The notes below the pieces were generated by a model that saw only the letters and a list, made by a program, of their open reading frames with translations, was not told where the DNA came from and ran no database searches. From assembly GCA_016432725.1 (NCBI GenBank), contig JACJDG010000003.1, forward strand, positions 4,588,001 to 4,652,000: a stretch of DNA of 64,000 bases. The letters run 5' to 3'. The translations under genes were made by a program, and so were the position numbers. Source of the stretch: Streptomyces sp. DHE7-1 (lineage in GTDB: Bacteria > Actinomycetota > Actinomycetes > Streptomycetales > Streptomycetaceae). This document shows, in pieces, positions 1 to 7,307 of this stretch. The stretch's first letter is position 1, and the number at the start of each line of letters is the position of its first letter.

Positions 1-289
1 ACCCGCGGGCCCGCAGCCGGGTGTGCAGCCCGGCCGCCTGCTGGTCGAACCGGCCGTAGCCCATCATGCCGACCTCGGCGACCTCGCCGGTGGCGTCGGC
101 GACGCCCCGTCCGACGAGGTAGGCGGTTTCACCGCCGGACGGTGTGCCACCCGCGGAGGCCGTGCCGTCGGCGGTCGCGGCGCCGGCCGCGGCCGGGCCG
201 GCCAACTGGGCGCCCGCCAGGCCGAGGCCGGTGAGGGCTCCCGCCGCCAGGACGGTGCGCCGGCTGCGGGCGGGGCGTTCCGTGGACAT
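1..289 (-). CDS. Neutral ceramidase, N-terminal part (runs off the window)
   Basis: This is the first ~96 codons of a secreted protein; the rest lies left of the window. The ATG at 289 follows GAGGAG six bases upstream. The N-terminus has a twin-arginine-like signal (SRRTVLAAGALTGLGLAG) followed by an Ala-rich cleavage region. The mature part contains YLVGRGVADATGE and VGMMGYGRFDQQ, typical of the N-terminal domain of neutral/alkaline ceramidases, which cleave the amide bond of ceramide outside the cell. The catalytic serine lies beyond the edge, so activity cannot be judged. A perfect palindrome sits about 50 bases upstream of the start. Family assignment rests on recall of these motifs. Confidence 0.8.
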   Translation of the reverse strand, partial: MSTERPARSRRTVLAAGALTGLGLAGAQLAGPAAAGAATADGTASAGGTPSGGETAYLVGRGVADATGEVAEVGMMGYGRFDQQAAGLHTRLRARG

Positions 290-337
290 CTGCTGCTCCT
301 CGGCTCGGTGGGGGACGAACGCGAAGTGACGAACAGG

Positions 338-358
338 AACTTGAACAATGTTCAAGTT
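338..358. promoter_or_regulatory. Perfect 10-bp inverted repeat upstream of the ceramidase gene
   Basis: The arms AACTTGAACA and TGTTCAAGTT are perfect reverse complements around a single central base. The element lies 49 bases before the ceramidase start codon and also in the alr upstream region. It is AT-rich compared with its surroundings. The size and symmetry are those of a dimeric repressor site such as a TetR-family operator. The cognate regulator is not in the window. Confidence 0.65.
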
Positions 359-525
359 TTGCGTGCGCCATTGCTACACCTGCCGCCGAGGGCGCCGCAA
401 GACTCGTGCGGCAACCTCCACGCGCTCGCCCCGGATCCGCCGCGGGGTCCGCGCGGGCGCCCCCCGCGGTGCTCCGGCCGGTGTGCCCGGGGGCCGCCGC
501 GGTCCTCTGAGAGACTGGGGGCGCC

Positions 526-1692
526 ATGAGTGAGACTGTTGCTGAGACGACCGCGCCTCTGCGGGCCCGGGCCGAGATCGATCTGGCCGCCCTGCGTGCC
601 AATGTGCGGGCCCTGCGGGCCCGGGCGAAGGGCGCGGCCCTGATGGCCGTCGTCAAGTCCGACGCGTACGGCCACGGGGCGCTGCCGTGTGCCCGCGCGG
701 CCGTCGAGGCGGGTGCGACCTGGCTCGGCACGGCCACGCCCGAGGAGGCGCTCGCGCTGCGCGCCGCCGGTCTCCGGGCCCGTGTCCTGTGCTGGCTCTG
801 GGTGCCCGGCGGGCCCTGGCGGCAGGCAGTCGAGGCGGACATCGACGTCTCCCTCAGCGGGACGTGGGCGCTGCGCGAGGTCACCGAGGCCGCCCGGCAG
901 GCGGGCCGGCCGGCACGTGTGCAGCTCAAGGCCGACACCGGGCTCGGGCGCAACGGCTGCCAGCCCGCCGACTGGCCCGAACTGGTCGAGGGGGCCCTGC
1001 GGGCCGAACGCGAGGGCCTGCTCCGGGTCACCGGTCTGTGGTCGCACTTCGCCTGCGCCGACGAGCCCGGCCATCCGTCCATCGCCGCCCAGCTCTCCCG
1101 GTTCCGGGAGATGGTGGCGTACGCCGAGGACCGGGGCGTGCGCCCCGAGGTGCGGCACATCGCCAACTCCCCGGCCACGCTGACCCTTCCGGAGACCCAC
1201 TTCGACCTCGTCCGGCCGGGCATCGCCATGTACGGCATCTCGCCCAGCCCGGAGATCGGCACCCCGGCGGACTTCGGCCTGCGTCCGGTGATGACGCTGA
1301 GCGCGTCGCTGGCGCTGGTCAAGCACGTCCCCGCCGGACACGGCGTCAGCTACGGCCACCACTACGTCACCCCGGGCGCGACCACCCTCGGCCTGGTCCC
1401 CGTGGGCTACGCGGACGGCATTCCCCGGCACGCCTCCGGCACCGGCCCGGTGCTGGTGGACGGCAAGTGGCGGACCGTCGCGGGACGGGTGGCCATGGAC
1501 CAGTTCGTGGTGGACCTGGGCGGGGACGAGCCCGAGGCCGGTGCGGAGGCGGTGCTGTTCGGTCCCGGGGACCGCGGTGAGCCCACCGCCGAGGACTGGG
1601 CGCAGGCCTGCGGCACGATCGCCTACGAGATCGTCACCCGGATCGGAACGCGTGTCCCCCGCGTCCATGTGAACGGGCCCCAGGAGGGGTAA
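526..1692 (+). CDS. alr: Alanine racemase
   Basis: Pyridoxal-phosphate enzyme of 388 residues that interconverts L- and D-alanine for peptidoglycan synthesis in the cytoplasm. The PLP-lysine motif VVKSDAYGHG is at residues 42-51 (Lys44). The catalytic tyrosine motif GVSYGHHY and a C-terminal domain with GRVAMDQFVVD and LFGPG are present. Length is normal for the family. It opens the conserved alr-tsaE-tsaB-rimI-tsaD block also seen in mycobacteria, which supports the assignment. Confidence 0.97.
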   Translation: MSETVAETTAPLRARAEIDLAALRANVRALRARAKGAALMAVVKSDAYGHGALPCARAAVEAGATWLGTATPEEALALRAAGLRARVLCWLWVPGGPWRQAVEADIDVSLSGTWALREVTEAARQAGRPARVQLKADTGLGRNGCQPADWPELVEGALRAEREGLLRVTGLWSHFACADEPGHPSIAAQLSRFREMVAYAEDRGVRPEVRHIANSPATLTLPETHFDLVRPGIAMYGISPSPEIGTPADFGLRPVMTLSASLALVKHVPAGHGVSYGHHYVTPGATTLGLVPVGYADGIPRHASGTGPVLVDGKWRTVAGRVAMDQFVVDLGGDEPEAGAEAVLFGPGDRGEPTAEDWAQACGTIAYEIVTRIGTRVPRVHVNGPQEG

Positions 1693-1833
1693 CCCCTTCA
1701 GGGGGGCGGTCACCCATGCCCGGTTACTCCTGCCCCCACTGGTAACACGGACAACATCGGCACCACCCGTACCATCCCGGCATCACCCGTTTCACCCACC
1801 CAGCGAACTGCAGTACGGCGAAGAGGAGCGGAA

Positions 1834-3102
1834 GTGAGCGAGAGCAGTGCGGAGGCCCTGGTGGAAGCCGTCGCCTCGGCGGCCGCCGCCTCCGCCGCGG
1901 GGGCGGCCGGCAACTGGCGCAGGACGACCGGCATCGCCGGTGCCGCGATAGGCGTCCTGGCCGCGGGCGCGGCCGCCGGGGTGGCCGTCGAGCGGATGAC
2001 CGTGGGCCGCGGGATGCGCCGCCGGGCCCGGCTCGTGCTCGACTCCGCCGGCCCCTACGGCACCCTGCGCGGCACCCCCGGCAAGGCGTACGCCGACGAC
2101 GGCACCGAGCTGTACTACGAGGTCGACGACGTGGACCCCGACCCGGGTCCGGCCGTCTCCCCGCGCCGCCGCAGGCTCTTCGGCCGCAAGGCGCCCGCCC
2201 CCGTCACCGTCGTCTTCTGCCACGGCTACTGCCTCAGCCAGGACTCCTGGCACTTCCAGCGGGCGGCCCTGCGCGGGGTCGTGCGCACCGTGCACTGGGA
2301 CCAGCGCAGCCACGGCCGGTCCGGCCGCGGGGTGGCCCAGACCCAGGACGGCGTGCCGCTCACCATCGACCAGCTCGGCCGCGACCTGAAGGCCGTCCTC
2401 GACGCGGCCGTGCCGGACGGCCCGGTCGTGCTGGTCGGGCACTCCATGGGCGGGATGACCATCATGGCGCTGGCCGCCCACTTCCCGGAGCTGATCCGCG
2501 ACCGGGTCGTGGCCACCGCGCTCATCGGCACCTCCTCCGGCCGGCTCGGCGAGGTCAACTTCGGGCTGCCGGTGGCCGGCGTCAACGCGGTGCGCCGGAT
2601 ACTCCCGGGCGTGCTGAGGGCGCTCGGGCAGCAGGCGGAACTGGTGGAGAAGGGACGCCGGGCCACCGCCGACCTGTTCGCCGGGGTCATCAAGCGGTAC
2701 TCGTTCGCGTCCCGGGACGTCGATCCCGCCGTGGAGCGGTTCGCCGAACGGATGATCGAGTCGACGCCGATCGACGTGGTCGCCGAGTTCTATCCGGCCT
2801 TCACCGAGCACGACAAGACCGAGGCGCTGCTCTGCTTCCGGGACTTCCCGGTGCTGGTGCTCGCCGGTGTGCAGGACCTGGTCACGCCCAGCGAGCACAG
2901 CGAGGCCATCGCCGACCTCCTCCCGGACGCCGAACTGGTGCTCGTGCCGGACGCCGGGCACCTGGTGATGCTGGAGCACCCGGAAGTGGTCACCGACCGC
3001 CTGGCCGACCTGCTCACCCGCGCGGGCGCCGTGCCGGCAGGGGCTACCGTAAGTGGCTATGGAACAGCCAGCAGCACCAGCAGCACCGCACGACCCCGCT
3101 GA
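1834..3102 (+). CDS. Alpha/beta-fold hydrolase with N-terminal hydrophobic segment
   Basis: A 422-residue alpha/beta hydrolase. The GTG start has GAGGAGCGGAA just upstream. Residues ~1-60 are Ala/Gly-rich with a probable membrane segment (GIAGAAIGVLAAGAAAGVAVE). The nucleophile elbow is GHSMGG, an oxyanion region FCHGYCLSQDSW precedes it, and the catalytic Asp (VQDLVTPSEHS) and His (DAGHLVMLEHP) follow in order. Substrate is unknown. Its 3' end overlaps tsaE by 50 bases, so the two genes are probably cotranscribed. Confidence 0.85.
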   Translation: MSESSAEALVEAVASAAAASAAGAAGNWRRTTGIAGAAIGVLAAGAAAGVAVERMTVGRGMRRRARLVLDSAGPYGTLRGTPGKAYADDGTELYYEVDDVDPDPGPAVSPRRRRLFGRKAPAPVTVVFCHGYCLSQDSWHFQRAALRGVVRTVHWDQRSHGRSGRGVAQTQDGVPLTIDQLGRDLKAVLDAAVPDGPVVLVGHSMGGMTIMALAAHFPELIRDRVVATALIGTSSGRLGEVNFGLPVAGVNAVRRILPGVLRALGQQAELVEKGRRATADLFAGVIKRYSFASRDVDPAVERFAERMIESTPIDVVAEFYPAFTEHDKTEALLCFRDFPVLVLAGVQDLVTPSEHSEAIADLLPDAELVLVPDAGHLVMLEHPEVVTDRLADLLTRAGAVPAGATVSGYGTASSTSSTARPR

Positions 3103-3580
3103 GATCCGGCTGACCGTCACCTCTCCCGAGCAGATGCGGGAGCTGGGCCGCCGCCTGGCCAAGCTGCTGCGCCCGGGTGACCTGGTGATGCTCAGCGGCG
3201 AACTGGGCGCGGGCAAGACGACGCTGACCCGAGGGCTCGGCGAAGGGCTCGACGTGCGCGGCGCGGTCACCTCGCCGACCTTCGTGATCGCCCGGGTGCA
3301 CCCCTCCCTCGGCGGCGGGCCGCCGCTCGTCCACGTGGACGCCTACCGGCTCTCCGGCGGCCTCGACGAGATGGAGGACCTCGACCTCGACGTCTCCCTG
3401 CCCGACTCGGTGATCGTCGTGGAGTGGGGCGAGGGCAAGGTCGAGGAGCTGACCGAGGACCGGCTCCAGGTCGTCATCCACCGGGCCGTCGGCGACACGA
3501 CCGACGAGGTCCGGCAGGTGACGGTCACCGGCCTCGGGGAGCGGTGGGCGAGCGCGGATCTGGGCACGCTCGCGGCCTGA
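3053..3580 (+). CDS. tsaE: tRNA t6A biosynthesis ATPase TsaE
   Basis: Small P-loop ATPase (175 residues) that works with TsaB and TsaD to make N6-threonylcarbamoyladenosine at position 37 of ANN-decoding tRNAs. The Walker A motif is GELGAGKTTLTRGL; the family motifs TSPTFVIA and HVDAYRL follow. Two starts are possible: GTG at 3053, spaced ~9 bases from GCAGGGGC, or ATG at 3059. Spacing favours the GTG. It overlaps the end of the hydrolase gene in another frame. Confidence 0.95.
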   Translation: MAMEQPAAPAAPHDPAEIRLTVTSPEQMRELGRRLAKLLRPGDLVMLSGELGAGKTTLTRGLGEGLDVRGAVTSPTFVIARVHPSLGGGPPLVHVDAYRLSGGLDEMEDLDLDVSLPDSVIVVEWGEGKVEELTEDRLQVVIHRAVGDTTDEVRQVTVTGLGERWASADLGTLAA

Positions 3581-3656
3581 CCGCGGCCACTTTCCGACAA
3601 GGCGTCGGTAACGTATTGCGCGGGATGTCCCGGGCGTGGTCACATGGAGTACCGCT

Positions 3657-3680
3657 CGCGGTTAGGCATACCTAACCGCG
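3657..3680. promoter_or_regulatory. 24-bp palindrome resembling a DtxR/DmdR iron box
   Basis: The arms CGCGGTTAGG and CCTAACCGCG are perfect reverse complements around CATA. The core TTAGG-N4-CCTAA matches the inner half of the actinobacterial iron-box consensus (TTAGGTTAG-S-CTAACCTAA), 14 of 19 positions when aligned on that core. It lies 27 bases before the start of a 58-codon gene, where an iron-dependent repressor could block transcription. Binding is inferred. Confidence 0.5.
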
Positions 3681-3707
3681 CCCGCCCCCGCACTTCAGGA
3701 GGCGTCC

Positions 3708-3884
3708 ATGTCCGCTTCTCGGCTCACAGAGCCGCCGGCCGAGCCGGCCGTGTTCGGCGGGGTGTCGATGCGCGAGCTGCTGGCGTCGTGCGAGGCCGCT
3801 CGCGCGGTCTCGCGGCCGCCGTGCGAGCCGGCGCCGTCCAGGACGGAGCGCCCGGTGCGGCCGGAGCGGCGACAGGCCGCCTAG
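3708..3884 (+). CDS. Small hypothetical protein (58 residues)
   Basis: A short reading frame with an excellent AGGAGG ribosome site five bases before the ATG, normal Streptomyces codon bias and a stop at 3882-3884. The product has a central GVSMRELLASCEAARAVS segment with two cysteines (residues 28 and 41) and a basic Arg-rich tail. No known domain was recognised. An iron-box-like palindrome sits directly upstream, so expression may respond to iron. Function unknown. Confidence 0.6.
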   Translation: MSASRLTEPPAEPAVFGGVSMRELLASCEAARAVSRPPCEPAPSRTERPVRPERRQAA

Positions 3885-3925
3885 CTGTACTGACAGCACG
3901 GCCGCGGGCCGCCGCGGCGCCACCG

Positions 3926-4504
3926 TCAGCGGATCACCACGACGGGTACGCCGATCGTGGCGAATTTCCACATCGCGTCGCCGTCCTCGCGCCGCTCCCG
4001 GATACCGCCCGTTTTCACCCCGTCCCCCGTCACGGGGTCCCCGCCCCGCACCGCCGCGCTGAAGCCGATCACCACGCCGTCCACGCTGGTGAACCGCACG
4101 ACGTGCTCGATGGGCAGGCCGTCCGTCCCGGTGACGGCGTTCGAGCGGGACGTGACCCAGTACGTGCCCGCGGGCGGGTCGACCGTGCCGGGGCTCACGC
4201 CGAAGCTGCGCTGCACGCGGTTGTGGTCGTCGACCAGCCAGACCCGGTCGTCGTCCACCGAGTACACGACCCGTTCACCCGTTCCGGAACCGCCCGGCAG
4301 GGCCCCCGGGCGGAGCCGGTCGCGGGGCGCCTTCCCGGCCGCCCCGGCGGACGACGCGTTCGGCCCGGGTCTGCCGCTCAGGTTCGGCGGAACGGTCGCC
4401 TGTGCCTGGTAGGCGAGGAATCCGATGACGCCGATGGCCGCCGCGGTCAGGCCGGCCACGATCCCCGAGCTGGTCCCTGCCACGCGCGTCCACCTCTGTT
4501 TCAT
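3926..4504 (-). CDS. Membrane-anchored YkuD-like (L,D-transpeptidase fold) protein, probably inactive
   Basis: A 192-residue protein with a basic N-terminus, one membrane segment (IVAGLTAAAIGVIGFLAYQA) and an extracytoplasmic domain. The domain has YkuD-like order: RVVYSVDDDRVWLVD, AGTYWV, VIGFSAAV, then TGGIRERREDGDAMW and GVPVVVIR. Real L,D-transpeptidases carry HGT and SHGCIRM at the two key places; here they read FSAA and KTGGIR, so the catalytic Cys and His are gone. The ATG at 4504 lacks a ribosome site. A GTG at 4483, six bases after GAGGTGG, is an equally good or better start. It is convergent with the small gene at 3708. Confidence 0.7.
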   Translation of the reverse strand: MKQRWTRVAGTSSGIVAGLTAAAIGVIGFLAYQAQATVPPNLSGRPGPNASSAGAAGKAPRDRLRPGALPGGSGTGERVVYSVDDDRVWLVDDHNRVQRSFGVSPGTVDPPAGTYWVTSRSNAVTGTDGLPIEHVVRFTSVDGVVIGFSAAVRGGDPVTGDGVKTGGIRERREDGDAMWKFATIGVPVVVIR

Positions 4505-4512
4505 GCCATATG

Positions 4513-4527
4513 TCGTACTTCGTACGA
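4513..4527. promoter_or_regulatory. Inverted repeat TCGTAC-TTC-GTACGA
   Basis: A perfect 6-bp inverted repeat with a 3-base centre, nine bases upstream of the ATG of the YkuD-like gene and between it and tsaB. It could be an operator for the divergent pair. TACGAA-like hexamers inside it could also serve as a -10 element for a leaderless transcript. No regulator is identified. Confidence 0.35.
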
Positions 4528-4596
4528 ACCGTAGCAGTCGGTCACCGCCGCACCGGTCCGGCGATGCGAGCGGCGCGGGCGCCGTAGGCTGTTCGC

Positions 4597-5253
4597 GTGC
4601 TCTTGCTCGCTCTGGATACCGCCACCCCCGCCGTCACCGTCGCGCTGCACGACGGCACGGACGTCATCGCGTCGTCGAGCCAGGTGGACGCCCGCCGGCA
4701 CGGAGAGCTGCTGCTGCCGGCCGTCGACCGGGTGCTCGCCGAGGCCGGGCTCAAGCTGGAGGCCGTCACCGGCATCGTCGTAGGGACCGGACCCGGCCCC
4801 TACACCGGTCTGCGGGTCGGCCTGATGACCGCCGACACCTTCGGCCTCGCGCTCGGCGTCCCGGTGCACGGCGTGTGCACCCTGGACGGCCTCGCCTACG
4901 CCGCCGACATCGAGAAGGGCCCCTTCGTCGTGGCGACCGACGCCCGGCGCAAGGAGGTCTACTGGGCGACCTACGCCGACTCCCGCACCCGTCTGACCGA
5001 CCCGGCCGTCGACCGCCCCGCCGACATCGCCGAGCGGGTCGCCGGGCTGCCCGCCGTCGGCGCCGGCGCGCTGCTCTACCCGGACACGTTCCCGAGCGCC
5101 CACGAACCGGAGCACGTGTCCGCCGCCGCCCTCGCCGCGCTGGCCGCCGAGAAGCTGGCCGCCGGCGAGGAACTGCCGGCGCCGCGCCCGCTGTACCTGC
5201 GCCGCCCCGACGCGCAGGTCCCCAAGAACTACAAGGTGGTCACCCCGAAGTGA
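4597..5253 (+). CDS. tsaB: tRNA t6A biosynthesis protein TsaB
   Basis: A 218-residue ASKHA-fold protein that partners TsaD in threonylcarbamoyl transfer to A37 of tRNA. Diagnostic segments are LALDTATPAVTVALHDG at the N-terminus, RRHGELLLPAVDRVL and GTGPGPYTGLRVGL. It lacks the metal-binding histidines of TsaD, as expected. It starts with GTG and its stop overlaps the rimI start (GTGA). Ends normally after ~218 residues. Confidence 0.95.
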   Translation: MLLLALDTATPAVTVALHDGTDVIASSSQVDARRHGELLLPAVDRVLAEAGLKLEAVTGIVVGTGPGPYTGLRVGLMTADTFGLALGVPVHGVCTLDGLAYAADIEKGPFVVATDARRKEVYWATYADSRTRLTDPAVDRPADIAERVAGLPAVGAGALLYPDTFPSAHEPEHVSAAALAALAAEKLAAGEELPAPRPLYLRRPDAQVPKNYKVVTPK

Positions 5254-5771
5254 CGGAGCCTCGACTGCGTGAGATGCGCTGGTGGGACATCGACCCGGTC
5301 CTGGAGCTGGAGCGGGGGCTGTTCCCCGACGACGCCTGGTCGAGGGGCATGTTCTGGTCCGAGCTGGCCCACGCCCGGGGCGCCGAGGCCAACCGGCGGT
5401 ACCTGGTCGCCGAGGAGGACGGCCGGATCATCGGTTACGCGGGCCTCGCGGCCGCCGGCGACGTGGGCGACGTCCAGACCATCGCCGTCGCCCGCTCCCA
5501 CCAGGGCACCGGCCTCGGCGGCCGGCTGCTGACCGAGCTGCTGAAGGCGGCCACCGCCTTCGAGTGCGCCGAGGTCATGCTCGAGTGCCGGGTGGACAAC
5601 ATCGCCGCCCAGAAGCTCTACGAGCGCTTCGGCTTCGTGCCGATCGGCTTCCGGCGCGGCTACTACCAGCCGGGCAACGTCGACGCCCTGGTGATGCGCC
5701 TGACCACAGCATCCGACAGCGGCCCCGCCGCGGACTCACCCCCAGTACAAGGAACCGAGATCAATGGCTGA
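5250..5771 (+). CDS. rimI: Ribosomal-protein-alanine N-acetyltransferase RimI
   Basis: A 173-residue GNAT acetyltransferase. The acetyl-CoA loop (QTIAVARSHQGTGLGGRLL, R/QxxGxG/A type) and the C-terminal LECRVDNIAAQKLYERFGF with GFRRGYY are typical of RimI, which acetylates the N-terminus of ribosomal protein S18. The start GTG overlaps the tsaB stop by four bases and the stop overlaps tsaD by eight bases, so translation is probably coupled. A longer upstream frame exists but lies over tsaB and is not used. Confidence 0.93.
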   Translation: MTEPRLREMRWWDIDPVLELERGLFPDDAWSRGMFWSELAHARGAEANRRYLVAEEDGRIIGYAGLAAAGDVGDVQTIAVARSHQGTGLGGRLLTELLKAATAFECAEVMLECRVDNIAAQKLYERFGFVPIGFRRGYYQPGNVDALVMRLTTASDSGPAADSPPVQGTEING

Positions 5772-6855
5772 CGAACCCCTCGTCCTCGGCATCGAGACCT
5801 CCTGCGACGAGACCGGCGTCGGCATCGTCCGCGGCACCACCCTGCTGGCGGACGCCGTCGCCTCCAGCGTTGACGAGCACGCCCGCTTCGGCGGTGTCGT
5901 GCCCGAGGTGGCCTCCCGGGCGCACCTGGAGGCGATGGTCCCGACCATCGACCGCGCGCTGAAGGAGGCGGGCGTCACCGCGAAGGACCTCGACGGCATC
6001 GCGGTCACCGCGGGCCCGGGACTCGCCGGCGCCCTGCTGGTCGGCGTCTCGGCGGCGAAGGCCTACGCCTACGCCCTGGGCAAGCCCCTGTACGGCGTCA
6101 ACCACCTGGCCTCGCACATTTGCGTGGACCAGTTGGAGCACGGCCCGCTGCCCGAGCCGACCATGGCCCTGCTGGTCTCCGGCGGCCACTCCTCCCTGCT
6201 GCTGTCCGAGGACATCACCTCCGACGTCCGCCCCATGGGCGCCACCATCGACGACGCGGCCGGCGAGGCCTTCGACAAGATCGCCCGGGTGCTGAACCTG
6301 GGCTTCCCCGGCGGCCCGGTCATCGACCGCTACGCCCGTGAGGGCGACCCCGCGGCGATCCCCTTCCCGCGCGGTCTGACCGGCCCGCGCGACCCCGCGT
6401 ACGACTTCTCCTTCTCCGGTCTGAAGACCGCGGTGGCCCGCTGGATCGAGGCCAGGCGCGCGGCCGGCGAGGAGGTCCCGGTCCGTGACGTGGCCGCGTC
6501 CTTCCAGGAGGCCGTGGTCGACGTGCTGACCCGCAAGGCCGTCCGCGCCTGCAAGGACCAGGGGGTCGACCACCTGATGATCGGCGGCGGTGTCGCGGCC
6601 AACTCCCGGCTGCGCGTCCTCGCCCAGGAGCGCTGCGAGGCGGCCGGGATCCGGCTGCGCGTCCCGCGTCCCAAGCTGTGCACGGACAACGGCGCGATGG
6701 TCGCGGCCCTCGGCGCCGAGATGGTCTCCCGCAACCGCGCCGCCTCCGACTGGGACCTGTCCGCCGACTCCTCGCTGCCGGTGACCGACCCGCACGTGCC
6801 GGGGCGGAGCCACGCCCACGCGCACGAGGCCGGCACGGAGAACCTGTACTCGTGA
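5764..6855 (+). CDS. tsaD: tRNA N6-adenosine threonylcarbamoyltransferase TsaD
   Basis: Catalytic subunit (363 residues) of the t6A complex. It starts VLGIETSCDETGVGIV, has the glycine-rich GPGLAGALLVG, the metal-binding histidine motif NHLASH, LLVSGGHSSLL and the C-terminal IGGGVAANSRLR. It lies fourth in the alr-tsa block and overlaps both neighbours by a few bases. The His/Ala-rich tail after residue ~345 is a Streptomyces-like extension. Confidence 0.97.
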   Translation: MADEPLVLGIETSCDETGVGIVRGTTLLADAVASSVDEHARFGGVVPEVASRAHLEAMVPTIDRALKEAGVTAKDLDGIAVTAGPGLAGALLVGVSAAKAYAYALGKPLYGVNHLASHICVDQLEHGPLPEPTMALLVSGGHSSLLLSEDITSDVRPMGATIDDAAGEAFDKIARVLNLGFPGGPVIDRYAREGDPAAIPFPRGLTGPRDPAYDFSFSGLKTAVARWIEARRAAGEEVPVRDVAASFQEAVVDVLTRKAVRACKDQGVDHLMIGGGVAANSRLRVLAQERCEAAGIRLRVPRPKLCTDNGAMVAALGAEMVSRNRAASDWDLSADSSLPVTDPHVPGRSHAHAHEAGTENLYS

Positions 6856-7118
6856 CCGTCGCCCTGATGTGGGAGGCCCGGGCCACCGCGGGCCGGGGCC
6901 CGGAACTGCTGGCCTGGGCGCGTGCGCAGGAGCTTCCCCGGGAGCCGCTGCGCCGGGAGACCTTCCGGGCCCCGCAGGACCGGGTGCTGGTCATCACGTG
7001 GTGGGACGCGCCGTACGACGCCGAGCTCCCGGAACTGCCCGAACCGGACGGCACCTTGGTGACGAGGGCGGTCCACCGGTGGCGGTTCGAGCCGGTGGAC
7101 GGGGAAGCGGAACGCTGA
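6852..7118 (+). CDS. Hypothetical small protein at the end of the tsa operon
   Basis: An 88-residue protein whose GTG start overlaps the tsaD stop (GTGA), so it is translationally coupled to the t6A genes. It reads as VALMWEARATAGRG then LLAWARAQE, RVLVITWWD and a C-terminal AVHRWRFEPV. The pattern of beta-alpha-beta with Trp-rich strands resembles a small dimeric alpha/beta-barrel (ABM-like) protein, but I do not recognise the family securely. Its coupling suggests a link to the operon; no function can be stated. Confidence 0.75.
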   Translation: MTVALMWEARATAGRGPELLAWARAQELPREPLRRETFRAPQDRVLVITWWDAPYDAELPELPEPDGTLVTRAVHRWRFEPVDGEAER

Positions 7119-7143
7119 GGTGGCGCGAAGGCCCGTCCTCGGG

Positions 7144-7149
7144 CTATGA
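7144..7149 (+). promoter_or_regulatory. Probable -10 element for the tRNA-Gly unit
   Basis: TATGAT lies 42 bases before the mature tRNA 5' end, in the 72-base gap after the tsa operon. No clear -35 hexamer is seen 17 bases upstream. The tRNA is therefore likely to have its own promoter. Confidence 0.4.
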
Positions 7150-7190
7150 TCATCCCACGCGAACGGCCGGAAACCCGGTCCGGACGCAGT

Positions 7191-7263
7191 GCGTTGGTGG
7201 TCCAAGGAAAGACGCCCCACTTCCTGTGGGGAGATGCAGGTGCAAGGCCTGCCCGGCGCTCCA
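7191..7263 (+). tRNA. tRNA-Gly (anticodon TCC)
   Basis: The 73 bases fold as a full cloverleaf. The acceptor stem is GCGTTGG/CCGGCGC (two G-U pairs), followed by discriminator T and an encoded CCA. The D stem is GTCC/AGAC with loop AAGGAA. The anticodon stem CCCCA/TGGGG holds loop CTTCCTG, putting TCC at 7222-7224. The variable loop has 4 bases, and the T stem GCAGG/CCTGC holds loop TGCAAGG. G1-C72, C2-G71, C35, C36 and U73 are the usual glycyl-tRNA synthetase identity elements. Position 37 is T, not a purine, and the T loop has G at position 55. A terminator follows directly. Confidence 0.85.
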
Positions 7264-7267
7264 TCCG

Positions 7268-7301
7268 ACACCCCGCCACCGGTCTTCCGGTGGCGGGGTG
7301 T
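7268..7301. terminator. Strong intrinsic terminator-like hairpin after tRNA-Gly
   Basis: A perfect 15-bp stem (ACACCCCGCCACCGG / CCGGTGGCGGGGTGT) with loop TCTT, starting five bases after the tRNA CCA end. It lies between two convergent units, the tRNA on the plus strand and the GH3 gene ending at 7308 on the minus strand, and can serve both. There is only a short T tract, as is common in Streptomyces. Confidence 0.8.
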
Positions 7302-7307
7302 TCGCGT

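Noticed and set aside
23..529. Long open frames opposite and across the ceramidase start and the alr upstream region
   Set aside because: They run through the palindrome and ignore codon bias; the ceramidase frame with its own ribosome site explains the region.
1693..1833. Terminator after alr (CCCC-TTCA-GGGG)
   Set aside because: The stem is only four base pairs and no T tract follows.
4425..5249. A rimI gene starting far upstream and overlapping all of tsaB
   Set aside because: The frame is open only because of GC-rich shadowing; GNAT similarity starts at 5250, where a GTG overlaps the tsaB stop.
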